Shown here one piece after another: positions 13,265 through 23,883 of a stretch of 64,000 nt of DNA (position 1 is its first letter; each line of letters begins with the position of its first letter). Below the pieces are notes generated by a model. That model was not told where the DNA came from. It was given only the letters and a program-made list of their open reading frames with translations, and searched no databases. Both the position numbers and the translations under genes were made by a program. The stretch covers positions 46,295,534-46,359,533 of the forward strand of contig NC_090751.1 of assembly GCF_036898095.1 (NCBI RefSeq), read 5' to 3'. The stretch comes from Palaemon carinicauda. Its lineage: Eukaryota; Arthropoda; Malacostraca; Decapoda; Palaemonidae.

Positions 13265-14967
13265 CTGTAAATGAATTAAAATTAGTATGAGTATATGTAA
13301 AAACTTGCAGCAGTTAAACAGGTGTAAAAAAAGATTTCTTATCAGAAAGCACAATCAAACTCAGTTTCTTCCGGCACTATATACAAACCTTACGCTTTTT
13401 ACATAGTATTATTTCAGCGCTAGCTGAAAACCAGCCGTTAAACCTTTTGAGAGGTGTAACTCGGCGTAACGGGGGTAACCCACCAACCCGCTCCCACCGG
13501 CACTACTAAACAACCGTCACTTTTTATTCGGCTGGGTGGCGTATAGACGTCTTACTCCCCCGCTAAAGCCCAAAATAAAGACTTCCAAGCAAGAAGAGCC
13601 ATAGATCGGTAATATTTGCACAACAGTTGGTATTAAAAAAATTTATTTGCAGTCCTCCTTCAATTACAGGTTAATTTTTTTCTTTTGTTTTTATTTACTT
13701 CAACAAATTACATTTCTTTAACTTTTCCTTGCTCCAATAGCCATTTCTCATGCACAAATAATTTAGATGTTTCTCATTAGTCGATACGTTTCAATAATTT
13801 CATTTAACTACTTTAACTTCTTTGCTCAAGGGGTTAACTATTGCAATGTAATTGTTCAGTGGCTACTTTTCTCTTGGTAAGGGTAGAAGAGACTCTTTGG
13901 CTAGGGTAAGCAGCTCTTCTAGGAGGACACTCCAAAATTAAACCATTGTTCTCTAGTCTTGGGTAGTGCCATAGCTTCTGCACCATGACCTTCCACTGTC
14001 TTGGGGTAGAGTTCTCTTGCTTGATGGTACACCGTGGCTCACTATTCTATCTTACTTCTCTTCTTTTTTAGGTTTATAGTTTATATATGACACTATCCTA
14101 ATTTCTTTTCCTCTTGTTTTTTTAGTTTTTTATAGTTTATATATAAAAAATTTATTTTAATGTTGTTATTGTTCTTAAAATATTTTATTTTGATTGTTAA
14201 TTACTTCTCTTTTAATTTATTTATTTCCTTTCTTCACTGTGCTATTTTTCCCTGTTGGAGCCCTTGGGCTTAAAGCATCCTGCTTTTCCAACTTAGGCTG
14301 GAGCTTGATTACCATACATCACTCTTCTTTTCAGTGCTCTATCATGGTCATCTATTCCCATTTTCCAGGACATCCTCAGATTTCCTGCTGCTTCCATTTC
14401 CATAACATTTCTCACTGGCCAATCCCAATCTACACGTCAGATATCCAAATCAGTAATGATAATAACTAACATCTGTAACCAACCACAGATAGAAAAGTTC
14501 CCTTCCTCTAAACTATGAATCAGAGGTTAAGCCCAAAAATTTATTTTTTGTTTAATATCCTGACTCTTCTTCCATCAAGCAACTTTTAAAAAATATGATT
14601 GTTTTTTTAACTACATAAAATAGAATATTTTATCTTATATTCAAACTAAAAGATATGATTGCTTTTGTTATCTATATAAAAAGTTATTACAATGGCCATG
14701 TTAAGAGTACAGTATGCTTATCATGTCACATTTGAGACAGTAAAATACAGCATAAAAAGCTATAGAGATATAAAATATCACAAGAAGACATCAAGGATAA
14801 CAATAAGGTTAGCTACCACCTGGTTAGAATAGCAACTGTGAACAGCAAAATAAAATAAAACAACTGGAAAACAACTAAGAATACTACGGTACACCATGCG
14901 ATTACTATCCAAGATGGAGTTTGCTCAAAAAGGTACAAGGGCTTCAAAAACAGTAACCATTCCTTAC
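13265..14967. other. Intron 3 of the NOL4-like gene
   Basis: Holds a GC-richer segment of about 200 bp at 13400-13620 with the palindrome 'tcagcgctagctga', and retroposon copy R2 at 13807-14306. Nothing else recognised. Confidence 0.5.
13807..14306 (+). mobile_element. (AAT)n-tailed retroposon, 5'-truncated copy R2
   Basis: Matches R1 from its middle ('ctcaaggggttaactattgc') to the 3' end ('ccaacttaggctggagctt'). The AAT tail is lost. Confidence 0.75.
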
Positions 14968-15102
14968 CATTACATCATCTTTGCTATTATGAAACTGTTT
15001 GGTGGAAATGATTGTAGTTGGCCTCAGCTGCGCACACCACGGACAGGTTCTAGTAAATTCTTGTAAGAAGCCTCTTGTGATGCCGTAGTAGTATCTCTGA
15101 AC
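14968..15102 (-). CDS. NOL4-like gene, third coding exon (zinc-pattern Cys pair)
   Basis: 135 bp, 45 codons, phase 0 at both ends. The acceptor is TTTCATTCAAG before GTTCAG, and the donor is ATG|GTAAGG at 14962-14967. It encodes VQRYYYGITRGFLQEFTRTC followed by PWCAQ and a basic/polar tail ending KDDVM. The Cys-Pro-Trp-Cys pair completes the H2C2 zinc pattern begun in the previous exon. In NOL4 the equivalent segment is also a Tyr/Arg/Phe-rich helix ending in C-x2-C. The shape is shared with the integrase zinc-binding domain (H2C2), so the domain could ultimately derive from a transposon integrase. A piggyBac-like MITE lies about 130 bp upstream in the intron. Confidence 0.7.
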
Positions 15103-15230
15103 CTTGAATGAAAAAAAAGGGACATATTAGAACAGAAGTTCCTCAACAATCATTCAGAGATACAAACACAAATCCAACTGAAAATATCAAAGATGAGATA
15201 AAGAACCACTGTAAAAAAACAATATATCAT

Positions 15231-15545
15231 TTAACCCTTTTACCCACAGGCTACCTGGAACTTTCCAACCCTTAACCCCCAGGGGTTATTTTTTTTCAAG
15301 CACATTTTGCACTATATCTTTTTTAAATTGCTCTAACAGCCTTAATTCTCGTCATAGAGAGGTCAGGTTGGTCTCATTCTCTTGGAAAATGCCTGAAGTT
15401 TCTCAAAAAATTATCAAAAATATGCAAAAAAAAAAAAAAAATGTAAATAGCAGTTTTTTGCAAGGACGTACCGGTACGTCCATGGGGGTAAAGGGATGAG
15501 TTTTGTGAAACGTACCAGTATGTCCTTTGGGGATAAAAGGGTTAA
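15231..15545 (+). mobile_element. piggyBac-like MITE, intact copy 1
   Basis: A non-coding element bounded by TTAA on both sides (15231-15234 and 15542-15545), with ends CCCTTTTACCC and its approximate complement GGGATAAAAGGG. TTAA target sites and CCCTTT-type ends are the piggyBac signature. Inside is the palindrome 'ggacgtaccggtacgtcc'. Related copies are at 38849-39027 plus 45398-45520 (split by DIRS B) and 46809-47113 (inverted). Confidence 0.75.
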
Positions 15546-16166
15546 TAAAGTAAGCAAATCGACATTTTTGATAACCTGATAAATATTTCATGTGAAACAT
15601 GAATATTTGCTGGCTTTTCAAGTTGGAAATCATAGGCATGGGATTCAGGTTAGGCCTACCTTAGGACAAAACTGAACAAAATTTGACTTACAAACAGCTT
15701 TTCGGAACCAATCATATTTGTAAGTTGAGGACCTGCTGTATAAGATCAATGAAAATTACCATGACACCTTTAGTAAATATTTAAATTCCTCTGTAAACAG
15801 ATTTTGAGCGAAAAGAAAAATCTATTTTTGAGCCATGTCGTCCTGATAGAAGTTCCTTTAAAGTAGCTTCCTAGGTTATATTTAACTACAGTGATATATC
15901 CCAGAGAATTTTACCTTAAGGTATCCAGAATTCTAACACCTGGCGTGAATATCACTAGCTTTCCTATAAAGATTTACTGTCTTAATGTGTTGCTATCATT
16001 AAGATCTTTTAGAAATTATACCTAAAGGGGTATAGTGTATATATCTTGTTCAAATACACTGTTGAAGTCTCATTCAATATTTAACTAACTGGTTTAAGTC
16101 ATGGAAATTGTACATTCTATTTCTTCATTCACCCAAATGAAACAATATATTTAGTACTTCAGGTTA

Positions 16167-16884
16167 CTATTATTATTATTATTATTACTATTATTATTAT
16201 CATTAATTACTAAGCTACAACCCTAGTTGGAAAAGCAGAATGCTATAAGCTCAGGGGCTCCAACAGGGAAAATAGATCAGTGAGGAAAGGAAATAAGGAA
16301 AAATTAAATATTTTAAGAACAGTAACATTAAAATAAATATCTCTTCTATAAACTATAAAAACTTTAACAAAACAATGGGAAGAGAAATTAGATAGAATAG
16401 AGTGCCCGAGTGTACCCTCAGGCAAGAGAAATCTAATCCAAGACAGTGGAAGACCATGGTACAGAGGCTATAGCACTACCAACGACTAGAGAACAATGGT
16501 TTGATTTCGACTAGAGAACAATGGTTTGATTTTGGAGTGTCCTTCTCCTAGAGGAGCTACTTACCATAGATAAAGAGTCCCTTCTACCCTTACCAAGAGG
16601 AAAGTGGCCACTGAACAATTAGTGCTGTAACGCCTTAGGTGAAGAAGAAATGTTTGGTAATCTCATTGTTGTCGGGTGTAAAGAATAGGCCAGACTATGC
16701 AGTGTGTATGTGTAGGCAAGGGGAAAATGAACCGTAACCAGAGAGAAGGATCCAATGTAATACTGACTGGCCAGTCAAAGGACCCCAGAGAAGGATCCAA
16801 TGTAATACTGTCTGGCCAGTCAAAGGACCCCATAACTCTCCAGGGGTAGTATCTCAACGGGTGGCTGGTGCCCGGCCCAACCTA
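16167..16884 (-). mobile_element. (AAT)n-tailed retroposon, full-length copy R3
   Basis: Reverse-strand copy of the R1 family. The TTA/ATT tail lies at 16167-16205 and the head ends at 'caacgggtggctgg' near 16884. A segment at about 16740-16830 is duplicated ('gagagaaggatccaatgtaa' appears twice). Confidence 0.75.
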
Positions 16885-16996
16885 CTACAGTACCTACAAA
16901 TATTACCGATTAATTTTACACATAAGCATAGATTACAAAAATGCAGCTTTATATGCAAAATGTTATTTTCATTAGTAAAATAAATTTTTGAATATA

Positions 16997-17156
16997 CTTA
17001 CCCGATAATCATGTAGCTGTCAACTCCGTTGCCCGACAGAATTCTACGGACGGGATACGCCAGCGATCGCTATACAAGAAGGGGGGTGTACTCACCAGCG
17101 CCACCTGTGGCCAGGTACTGCAGTACTTCTTGTTGACACCACCTCAATTTTTCCTC
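16997..17156. repeat. DIRS A left inverted terminal repeat
   Basis: 160 bp, the reverse complement of 23724-23883 with no difference that I can see. It includes the palindromic octamer GCGATCGC, conserved in the ITRs of B and C. The outer 36 bp (16961-16996) are not in the right repeat. Confidence 0.92.
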
Positions 17157-17200
17157 GGTCCACTGGTTCTCTATGGGGAGGAAGGGTGGGTCAATTAAAT

Positions 17201-17291
17201 CATGATTATCGGGTAAGTATATTCAAAAATTTATTTTACTAATGAAAATAACATTTTTCAATATTAATCTTACCCGATAATCATGTAGCTG
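17201..17291. repeat. DIRS A internal complementary region
   Basis: 17201-17253 is the exact reverse complement of the left terminus 16961-17013. It runs straight into 17253-17291, the reverse complement of the right terminus (23861-23898). The region is therefore a copy of the circle junction, the hallmark of DIRS elements, thought to template circularisation of the cDNA. Confidence 0.92.
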
Positions 17292-17687
17292 ATTCACACC
17301 CAGGGAGGTGGGTGAAAACCAGTGTACATATTAATCAAGAAGCTAAGTATCCCGTATTTCATATTATCAGTTATTCAAAATAACAATGAAATTATAAGTA
17401 CCTGGTAAGGAAGTCGACTTGAACCATTACTCTGCCTTTAATAAGATCGTCTTCCTTACTGAGCGCAGCGTTCCTCTTAGGAGGCTGAACAACTCTAAGG
17501 TGCTGAAGTATAAAGGGCTGCAACCCATACTAAAGGACCTCTACACAACCTCTAACCTAGGCGCTTCTCAAGAACGAATTGACCACCCGCCAAATCAACT
17601 AGGATGCAGAAGGCTTCTTAGCCTACCGTAACAACCCAAAAACAACAATAAAAGCATTCAAGAGAAAGGTTAAAAAAGGTTATGGGA

Positions 17688-18860
17688 TTAAGGGAATGTA
17701 GTGGCTGAGCCCTCACCTACTACTGCACTCGCTGCTACGAATGGTCCCAGGGTGTAGCAGTTCTCGTAAAGAGACTGGACATCTTTGAGATAAAATGATG
17801 CAAACACTGACTTGCTCCTCCAATAGGTTGCATCCATAATACTCTGCAGAGAACGGTTCTGTTTGAAGGCCATCGAAGTAGCTACAGCTCTCACTTCGTG
17901 TGTCCTTACCTTCAGCAAAGCAAGGTCTTCATCCTTCATGTGAGAATGAGCTTCTCTAATCAGAAGCCTTATGTAATACGAAACTGCGTTTTTGGACATA
18001 GGCATCGAAGGTTTCTTAATGGCACACCATAAGGCCTCTGATTGTCCTCGTATAGGTTTTGACCTTTTAAGATAGTACTTTAGAGCTCTGACAGGGCAAA
18101 GAACTCTCTCTAGCTCGTTACCCACCATGTTGGAGAGGCTAGGAATTTCGAACGATCTAGGCCAAGGACGTGAAGGAAGTTCATTTTTTGCCAAAAACCC
18201 GAGCTGTAAGGAACATGTAGCTGTTTCGGATGTGAATCCTATGTTCCTGCTGAAGGCGTGAACCTCACTAACTCTTTTGGCTGTTGCAAGGCAGACGAGG
18301 AAAAGAGTTTTGAGAGTAAGGTCTTTGAAAGAGGCTGACTGGAGAGGTTCAAATCTAGGAGACATAAGGAACCTTAAGACTACGTCTAGATTCCAGCCTG
18401 GAGTGGACAAGCGACGTTCTTTAGAGGTCTCGAAAGACTTAAGGATGTCCTGTAGATCTTTGTTGGAGGAAAGATCCAAGCCTCTGTGGCGGAAAACTGT
18501 TGCCAACATACTTCTGTACCCTTTGATCGTAGGAGCCGAAAGAGATCTAACATTCCTAAGATGTAATAGGAAGTCAGCAACTTGGGTTACAGAGGTACTG
18601 GTAGAGGAAACTGCATTGGCTCTGCACCAGCTTCGGAAGACTTCCCACTTGGATTGATAGACTCTTCGAGTGGATATCCTCCTTGCTCTGGCAATCGCTC
18701 TGGCTGCCTCCTTCGAAAAGCCTCTAGCTCTAGAGAGTCTTTCGATAGTCTGAAGGCAGTCAGACGAAGAGCGTGGAGGCTTGGGTGTACCTTCTTTACG
18801 TGAGGTTGACGTAGAAGGTCCACTCTTAGAGGGAGAGTCCTGGGAACGTCGACCAGCCAT
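17688..18860 (-). CDS. DIRS A tyrosine recombinase (YR)
   Basis: 390 residues from an ATG at 18860, a Met conserved in the matching frames of B and C, to a stop at 17688. The enzyme should integrate the circular double-stranded DNA by site-specific recombination, without a DDE integrase. An N-terminal SAM-like part (about 60-150, with SKWEVFRSWCR and TIKGYRSML) precedes the catalytic part. The expected residues are present: Arg196 in TAKRVSEVHAF, HEVR at 321-324, Trp347, and the nucleophile Tyr357 in ASFYLKD. No stop or frameshift. The start overlaps the end of the RT/RNase H frame by 274 nt in another frame, a usual DIRS layout. The same frame stays open upstream to 20588, but that part only shadows RT/RNase H coding. 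Confidence 0.9.
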   Translation of the reverse strand: MAGRRSQDSPSKSGPSTSTSRKEGTPKPPRSSSDCLQTIERLSRARGFSKEAARAIARARRISTRRVYQSKWEVFRSWCRANAVSSTSTSVTQVADFLLHLRNVRSLSAPTIKGYRSMLATVFRHRGLDLSSNKDLQDILKSFETSKERRLSTPGWNLDVVLRFLMSPRFEPLQSASFKDLTLKTLFLVCLATAKRVSEVHAFSRNIGFTSETATCSLQLGFLAKNELPSRPWPRSFEIPSLSNMVGNELERVLCPVRALKYYLKRSKPIRGQSEALWCAIKKPSMPMSKNAVSYYIRLLIREAHSHMKDEDLALLKVRTHEVRAVATSMAFKQNRSLQSIMDATYWRSKSVFASFYLKDVQSLYENCYTLGPFVAASAVVGEGSATTFP

Positions 18861-21037
18861 TGCAGTACCTCTGTGAACCATTCTCTTGCAGGCCAAAGGG
18901 GAGCAACCAACGTCAGCCGTGTCCCTTCGTGAGAGACGAACTTCTGAATAACTCTGTTGATGATCTTGAACGGCGGGAATGCATATAGATCGAGATGGGA
19001 CCAATCCAGCAGAAAAGCATCCACGTGAACTGCTGCCGGGTCTGGGATTGGGGAACAGTACAATGGGAGCCTCTTGGTCATCGAGGTAGCGAACAGATCT
19101 ATCGTTGGCTGACCCCACAAGGTCCAAAGTCTGTTGCACACGTTCTTGTGAAGGGTCCATTCTGTGGGGATGACTTGACCCTTCCTGCTGAGGCGATCTG
19201 CCGAGACATTCATATTGCCCTGAATGAATCTCGTAACCAGTGTGAGGTTTCGACTTCTTGACCAAATGAGGAGGTCCCTTGCTATCTCGTACAACTTCCT
19301 CGAATGAGTCCCTCCCTGCTTGGAGATGTACGCCAAGGCTGTGGTGTTGTCGGAGTTCACCTCCACCACCTTGTTTAGGAGGGACTTGAAGTTCATTAAG
19401 GCCAGATGTACTGCCAACAACTCCTTGCAATTGATGTGAAGCGTTTCCTGTTCCTTGTTCCATGATCCCGAGCATTCCTGTCCGTCCAAGGTAGCGCCCC
19501 AGCCCGAGTCTGATGCGTCCGAATAGAGATGAAGATTGGGGGTCTGAACAGCTAACGAGAGACCCTCCTTGAGAAGGATGTTGCTCTTCCACCACATGAG
19601 AGTAGCCTTCATCTCTTTGGTAACAGGAATAGAGACCGCTTCGAGCGTCATATTCTTGTCCCAATGAGCTGCTAGATGGTATTGAAGGGGGCGGAGGTGG
19701 AGTCTCCCTAACTCGGTGAACAGGGCTAACAATGACAGGGTCCCTGTTAGACTCATCCACTGTCTCACCGAGCATCTGTTCCTCTTCAGCATGCTCAGTA
19801 TGCACTCTAGGGCTTGGTTGATTCTTGGGGCCGACGGAAAAGCCCGAAAAGCTTGACTCCGAATCTCCATTCCCAGGTAAACGATGGTTTGGGAAGGAAT
19901 AAGCTGGGACTTCTCTAAGTTGACCAAAAGACCCAGTTCCTTGGTCAAGTCCAAAGTCCAACTGAGACTCTCCAGACAGCGACGACTTGTGGGGGCTCTT
20001 AACAGCCAGTCGTCTAAATAAAGGGAGGCTCTGATGTCCGCCAAGTGGAGGAATTTCGCAATATTCCTCATCAGTCGCGTAAACACCATAGGTGCCGTGC
20101 TTAGGCCAAAACACAGGGCTTGGAATTGGTACACAACCTTTCCAAAAACGAATCTCAGAAAAGGTTGGGAGTCTGGATGAATGGGGACGTGAAAGTAGGC
20201 GTCTTTCAGATCCAACGAGACCATCCAGTCCTCCTGCCTGACCGCTGCTAGGACCGACTTCGTCGTCTCCATAGTGAACGACTGCTTGGTGACATAAGCA
20301 TTGAGCGCACTGACGTCCAGCACCGGTCTCCAACCTCCTGTCTTCTTGGCCACCAGGAAGAGACGGTTGTAGAAGCCCGGGGATTGATGATCCCGGACTA
20401 TCACCACTGCCTCCTTCTGTAACAGGAGCGACACCTCTTGATGTAACGCTAGCCTCTTGTCCTTTTCCTTGTAGTTGGGAGAGAGGTTGATGGGAGAAGT
20501 GGTCAGAGGGGGATTGCGGCAGAATGGTATCCTGTAACCCTCCCTTAGCCACTTGACAGACTGGGCGTCTGCACCTCTTCTTTCCCAAGCTTGCCAGAAG
20601 ATCTTGAGTCTGGCTCCTACAGCTGTCTGGAGAGGAGGAGAGTCAATGTTTGCCTTTCGAAGACTTGGCACCTTTCCTGGACCTGCCCCTGTGACCGTCT
20701 GGGCGGGTATCTCCTCGGCTGGGGGCTCTGCCACGAAAGGGCGGAATAAACCTGGTAGCAGGAGTATCAGCCACTGGGGTGCGGTAAGTTCTAGGAACTG
20801 AAGGTGGAACCTTAGCCTTCCGTGCTGAAGAGGCCACGAGGTCATGCGTGTCCTTCTGTATAAGAGCCGCAGACAATTCCTTGATAAGATCCTCAGGAAA
20901 CAGGAACTTGGAAAGAGGAGCAAAAAGTAACTGTGACCTTTGGCAAGAGGTGATACCAGTGGAGAGGAAGGAGCAAAGTTGTTCCCTTTTCTTGAGGACT
21001 CCCGATACAAACATAGAGGCAAGTTCGCCGGAACCAT
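18587..21037 (-). CDS. DIRS A reverse transcriptase / RNase H
   Basis: An 816-residue frame from ATG 21037 to a stop at 18587. The first 130 residues or so overlap the gag 3' end and may not be native. Reverse transcriptase follows: GGWRPVLDVSALN (about 234-246), motif A SLDLKDAYFHVPIHP (274-288), CFGLSTAP (309-316) and the catalytic box YLDD at 340-343. The RNase H domain has all four acidic residues: Asp507 (YSDAS), Glu539 (CKELLAV), Asp563 (NSDNTTA) and Asp614 (SADRLS). After it comes the conserved DIRS segment PTIDLFAT ... YAFPPF ... VAPLWPAREWF, corresponding to the region called Dam-like methyltransferase in other DIRS elements; I see no full methyltransferase motif. It would copy element RNA into cDNA. 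There are no internal stops and the frame appears functional. Confidence 0.92.
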   Translation of the reverse strand: MVPANLPLCLYRESSRKGNNFAPSSPLVSPLAKGHSYFLLLFPSSCFLRILSRNCLRLLYRRTRMTSWPLQHGRLRFHLQFLELTAPQWLILLLPGLFRPFVAEPPAEEIPAQTVTGAGPGKVPSLRKANIDSPPLQTAVGARLKIFWQAWERRGADAQSVKWLREGYRIPFCRNPPLTTSPINLSPNYKEKDKRLALHQEVSLLLQKEAVVIVRDHQSPGFYNRLFLVAKKTGGWRPVLDVSALNAYVTKQSFTMETTKSVLAAVRQEDWMVSLDLKDAYFHVPIHPDSQPFLRFVFGKVVYQFQALCFGLSTAPMVFTRLMRNIAKFLHLADIRASLYLDDWLLRAPTSRRCLESLSWTLDLTKELGLLVNLEKSQLIPSQTIVYLGMEIRSQAFRAFPSAPRINQALECILSMLKRNRCSVRQWMSLTGTLSLLALFTELGRLHLRPLQYHLAAHWDKNMTLEAVSIPVTKEMKATLMWWKSNILLKEGLSLAVQTPNLHLYSDASDSGWGATLDGQECSGSWNKEQETLHINCKELLAVHLALMNFKSLLNKVVEVNSDNTTALAYISKQGGTHSRKLYEIARDLLIWSRSRNLTLVTRFIQGNMNVSADRLSRKGQVIPTEWTLHKNVCNRLWTLWGQPTIDLFATSMTKRLPLYCSPIPDPAAVHVDAFLLDWSHLDLYAFPPFKIINRVIQKFVSHEGTRLTLVAPLWPAREWFTEVLQWLVDVPRTLPLRVDLLRQPHVKKVHPSLHALRLTAFRLSKDSLELEAFRRRQPERLPEQGGYPLEESINPSGKSSEAGAEPMQFPLPVPL

Positions 21038-23513
21038 CGCGAATTGCTTTGTCCATACAGGACATGATCAGCATGGCCGAGTCTTTGTCAGAAGGGGCAG
21101 TCTTCTTGCTCAAGGCCCCCAGGCACCAGTCGAGGAAATTAAAAATTTCAAAGGCGTGAAAGACTCCCTTTAAGAAGTGGTCCAGGTCAGAAAAGGTCCA
21201 GCAGACCTTAGAGCGCCTCATAGCCGACCTTCGTGGAGAGTCAACCAAACTTGAGAAGTCAGCCTGGGCAGAGGCAGGGACCCCCAAGCCTGGTTCCTCT
21301 CCCGTGGCATACCAGACGCCCGCCTTAGAAGTCAGCTTAGGAGGTGGAAACATAAAAGACGTCTTTCCCAGTTGCTGCTTGGACTGCAACCAATCCCCTA
21401 ACATTCTCAAAGCTCTCTTAGAAGATCTAGCAAAGACGAGCTTAGTGTAGGCAGACTTAACAGGTTGCATGCCTAGAGAGAACTCGGATGGAGGAGAGCG
21501 AGGGGTAGCAGAAACAAAGTGATCCGGGTACAACTCTCGGAACAGAGCAAGGACCTTGCGAAAGTCAATGGAGGGAGGCAATGATTTGGGTTCCTCCACA
21601 TCAGATGAAGGATCATCCAGGTGAGCAGCTTCATCCTCAGAAACCTCATCACCTGAGGGTTGAGAAGCGAGAGGTAAAGTTAAAGCGGTATGCTGAATGG
21701 CTGAATCCTGAAGAGCGGGTGCATGCGCACTTGCGGATTCATCCTCAAGTTTCTGCTGAAGAGGATGAGGGCTGGTAATGACAAAGTCATGAGGCTGAGA
21801 TGAAGGAGGTTCTGCGGAGGTCTGAGGAGCAAGCGTGGTGAGAGGCGACTGTAGTAAAGCATGAGGCTCATGCTGCATAGACTGCGGTCCAAGTTGAATG
21901 GGAAGAGGCTCAAGCTGAGGTGAAAGTGGTTGCTGCATGCGTTGAGGTGGCTGACTCATAGCATGAGGTTCCTGCCTCAAGAGTTGCGCTTGCCTCAAGG
22001 GTTGAGGTGGCTGCGCAGAGAGAGGCTCTTGTCTCACGAGTTGAGGTTCTTGAGGTGCTTGCCTCGAGAGTTGAGGTTCTCGCCTCGAGGAAAGTGGAGG
22101 TGGCTGCCGCGAGAGTTGAGGTGGCCGCCTCAAGGATGGTAGAGGTTGTCGTACCTCAAGAGGTTGCTGCCTCGAGGATGGTTGTAATGCAAGAGACTCC
22201 TGCCTCAAGGGAAGAGGAGGTTGTTGTAAAGCATAATGCTCCTGCCCCAAGTGTTGAGGAGGTTGCCGCGTGGCAAGAGGCTCCTGCCTCAAGGAAAGTG
22301 GAGGTTGCTGCACAGAGCTGGTATCTGGCAACTCCCAAAGCGGCAGCTCACGCATGGAGGTAGCTTGAAGAACCTCAACATCATACGTTTGGCAGGTTGG
22401 ACTGCGCAGAGGAGGAGGAGCGCTCGCAGGAGGAGGTGTATTAACCTTCTCTGCCTGAAACTCCTCCATCAACACCGCAAGCTGCGACTGCATAGTCTGC
22501 AGCATAGCCATCTTAGGATCAGCAGAAGTTGAGGTCTGTTGAGGCATAGCTTTAACAGAAGTTGAGGTCTGTTGAGGCATAGCTTTAACAGAAGTAGAGG
22601 CCTGTTGAGGCATCGCCTTACCTCTCTTAGGAGGCGTGCAGTCATCTGATGACTGCGGCGAGTCCGAGCTAGCCCAGTGGCTACACCTGGGCTGTTGGAC
22701 TCGCGCGGTCTGGACTTTACGCTTAAGAGGTCTTGAGACCTGAGTCCAGCGTTTTCTACCAGAAAAATCTTCTGCAGACGAGGAAATTAAGGGCTCAATC
22801 GTCTGAGAGTGGAAGTGACGATCTCTATAAGATACGCCCGCAACCACTGAGGATACTACTGTGCGCCGATCAAGGCCTGCCGAACCCTTTTGCCCTTCGA
22901 CATTGCTTCTCCCCTGCTTGGGAGCTTGCAAGAGGTCCCGGACTGGGAGGACGACTGGCACGCACAGAAGTATCCTCACGCGCAACACTGACACTGACAC
23001 TAGGCACAGCACTGGCACTAACACTTCCCACTGCACTTTTCACTTTAAGTTCCTTGACGTCTGCCAAAAGGAACTTGTGGTCACTCACTACCGACTCCAC
23101 CTTATCACCTAAAGCCTGAATGGCACGTAAAACATCGGACATATCAGGCTGAGCACTAATAGTAGGTTCGGGGGTAGCCACTACAGGGGGAGGAAAAGGA
23201 TGAGGATCATGGGGGGATGAATAAAGCAAAGAGCGAGCAGAACTCCTCCTAACTCTCTCCATGAATAAAGCAAAGAGCGAGCAGAACTCCTCCTAACTCT
23301 CTCCCTCTCTAACTTAGTCGTATATTTAAGGAATTGAATAAAATCAAATTCCGAAAGACCGGCACATTCCTCACATCGATCTTCCAACTGGCAGGATTTT
23401 CCCCTACAGTCGGAACAAACGGTGTGAGGATCAACCGAGGCCTTCGGAAGACGCCTAACACAAGTGCTAACTCTACATCGTCTTTGGGTAGGAGCTTGTG
23501 AATGGTCGGACAT
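20643..23513 (-). pseudogene. DIRS A gag-like gene, frameshifted
   Basis: Starts at ATG 23513 with a Cys-rich N-terminus (C-x4-C ... DPHTVCSDCRGKSC ... CEEC), a zinc-binding pattern shared with the gag of element D. A predicted coiled coil (MQSQLAVLMEEFQ), a long Gln/Pro/Leu-rich repeat tract (about 21700-22330) and an acidic stretch follow. The C-terminal domain holds FSDLDHFLKGVFHAFEIFNF and ends in an Arg/Gly/Ser-rich basic tail, RGRAPSRGD, stopping at 20643. A 44-bp tandem duplication (23217-23304) shifts the frame. About 300 bp later a 2-bp loss relative to B and C (near 22917) shifts it back, so both ends are in one frame but the middle is not. Gag should coat element RNA. It overlaps the RT frame by about 395 bp. 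Confidence 0.8.
23217..23304. repeat. 44-bp tandem duplication in gag of DIRS A
   Basis: Two identical 44-bp copies (23217-23260 and 23261-23304) starting 'atgaataaagcaaagagcga'. Because 44 is not a multiple of three, the duplication breaks the gag frame. Confidence 0.95.
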
Positions 23514-23723
23514 CTTGAATCAGAGAACAGTCAAAGGGGGTTTCCAAATTAAAGCAAAGATCGTTATACCATTAATCAAAAAGAATCCAAAAGCTATCTA
23601 AGCTAAGGGAAAAGCTTCCTGTATAGCGAAAGCTGAAATCTCAGAGCAATACTTCACCAAAACCGTGAACAAAGACTCCAAAATTATAAGCGTATCCATG
23701 TAGGTCTTGCCGGAAGCACGACA

Positions 23724-23883
23724 GAGGAAAAATTGAGGTGGTGTCAACAAGAAGTACTGCAGTACCTGGCCACAGGTGGCGCTGGTGAGTACACCCCCCT
23801 TCTTGTATAGCGATCGCTGGCGTATCCCGTCCGTAGAATTCTGTCGGGCAACGGAGTTGACAGCTACATGATTATCGGGTAAG
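23724..23883. repeat. DIRS A right inverted terminal repeat
   Basis: Partner of 16997-17156. The outer extension 'attaatattgaaaaa' up to about 23899 differs from the left extension and is copied, reversed, in the internal complementary region. Confidence 0.92.

Noticed and set aside
13265..13354. Extension of the last host exon to a start codon at 13354
   Set aside because: A good splice acceptor at 13265 and phase agreement with the previous exon make this intron sequence. The extra residues are hydrophobic low-complexity.
17419..17631. 70-residue open frame near the left end of DIRS A
   Set aside because: It lies in the 3' untranslated part of the element; matching frames are broken in B and C.
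18861..20588. Open frame extending the recombinase frame upstream to 20588
   Set aside because: It runs antiphase over the RT/RNase H coding, starts with TTG rather than ATG, and has Ser/Gly-rich low-complexity character. The conserved Met at 18860 is the better start.
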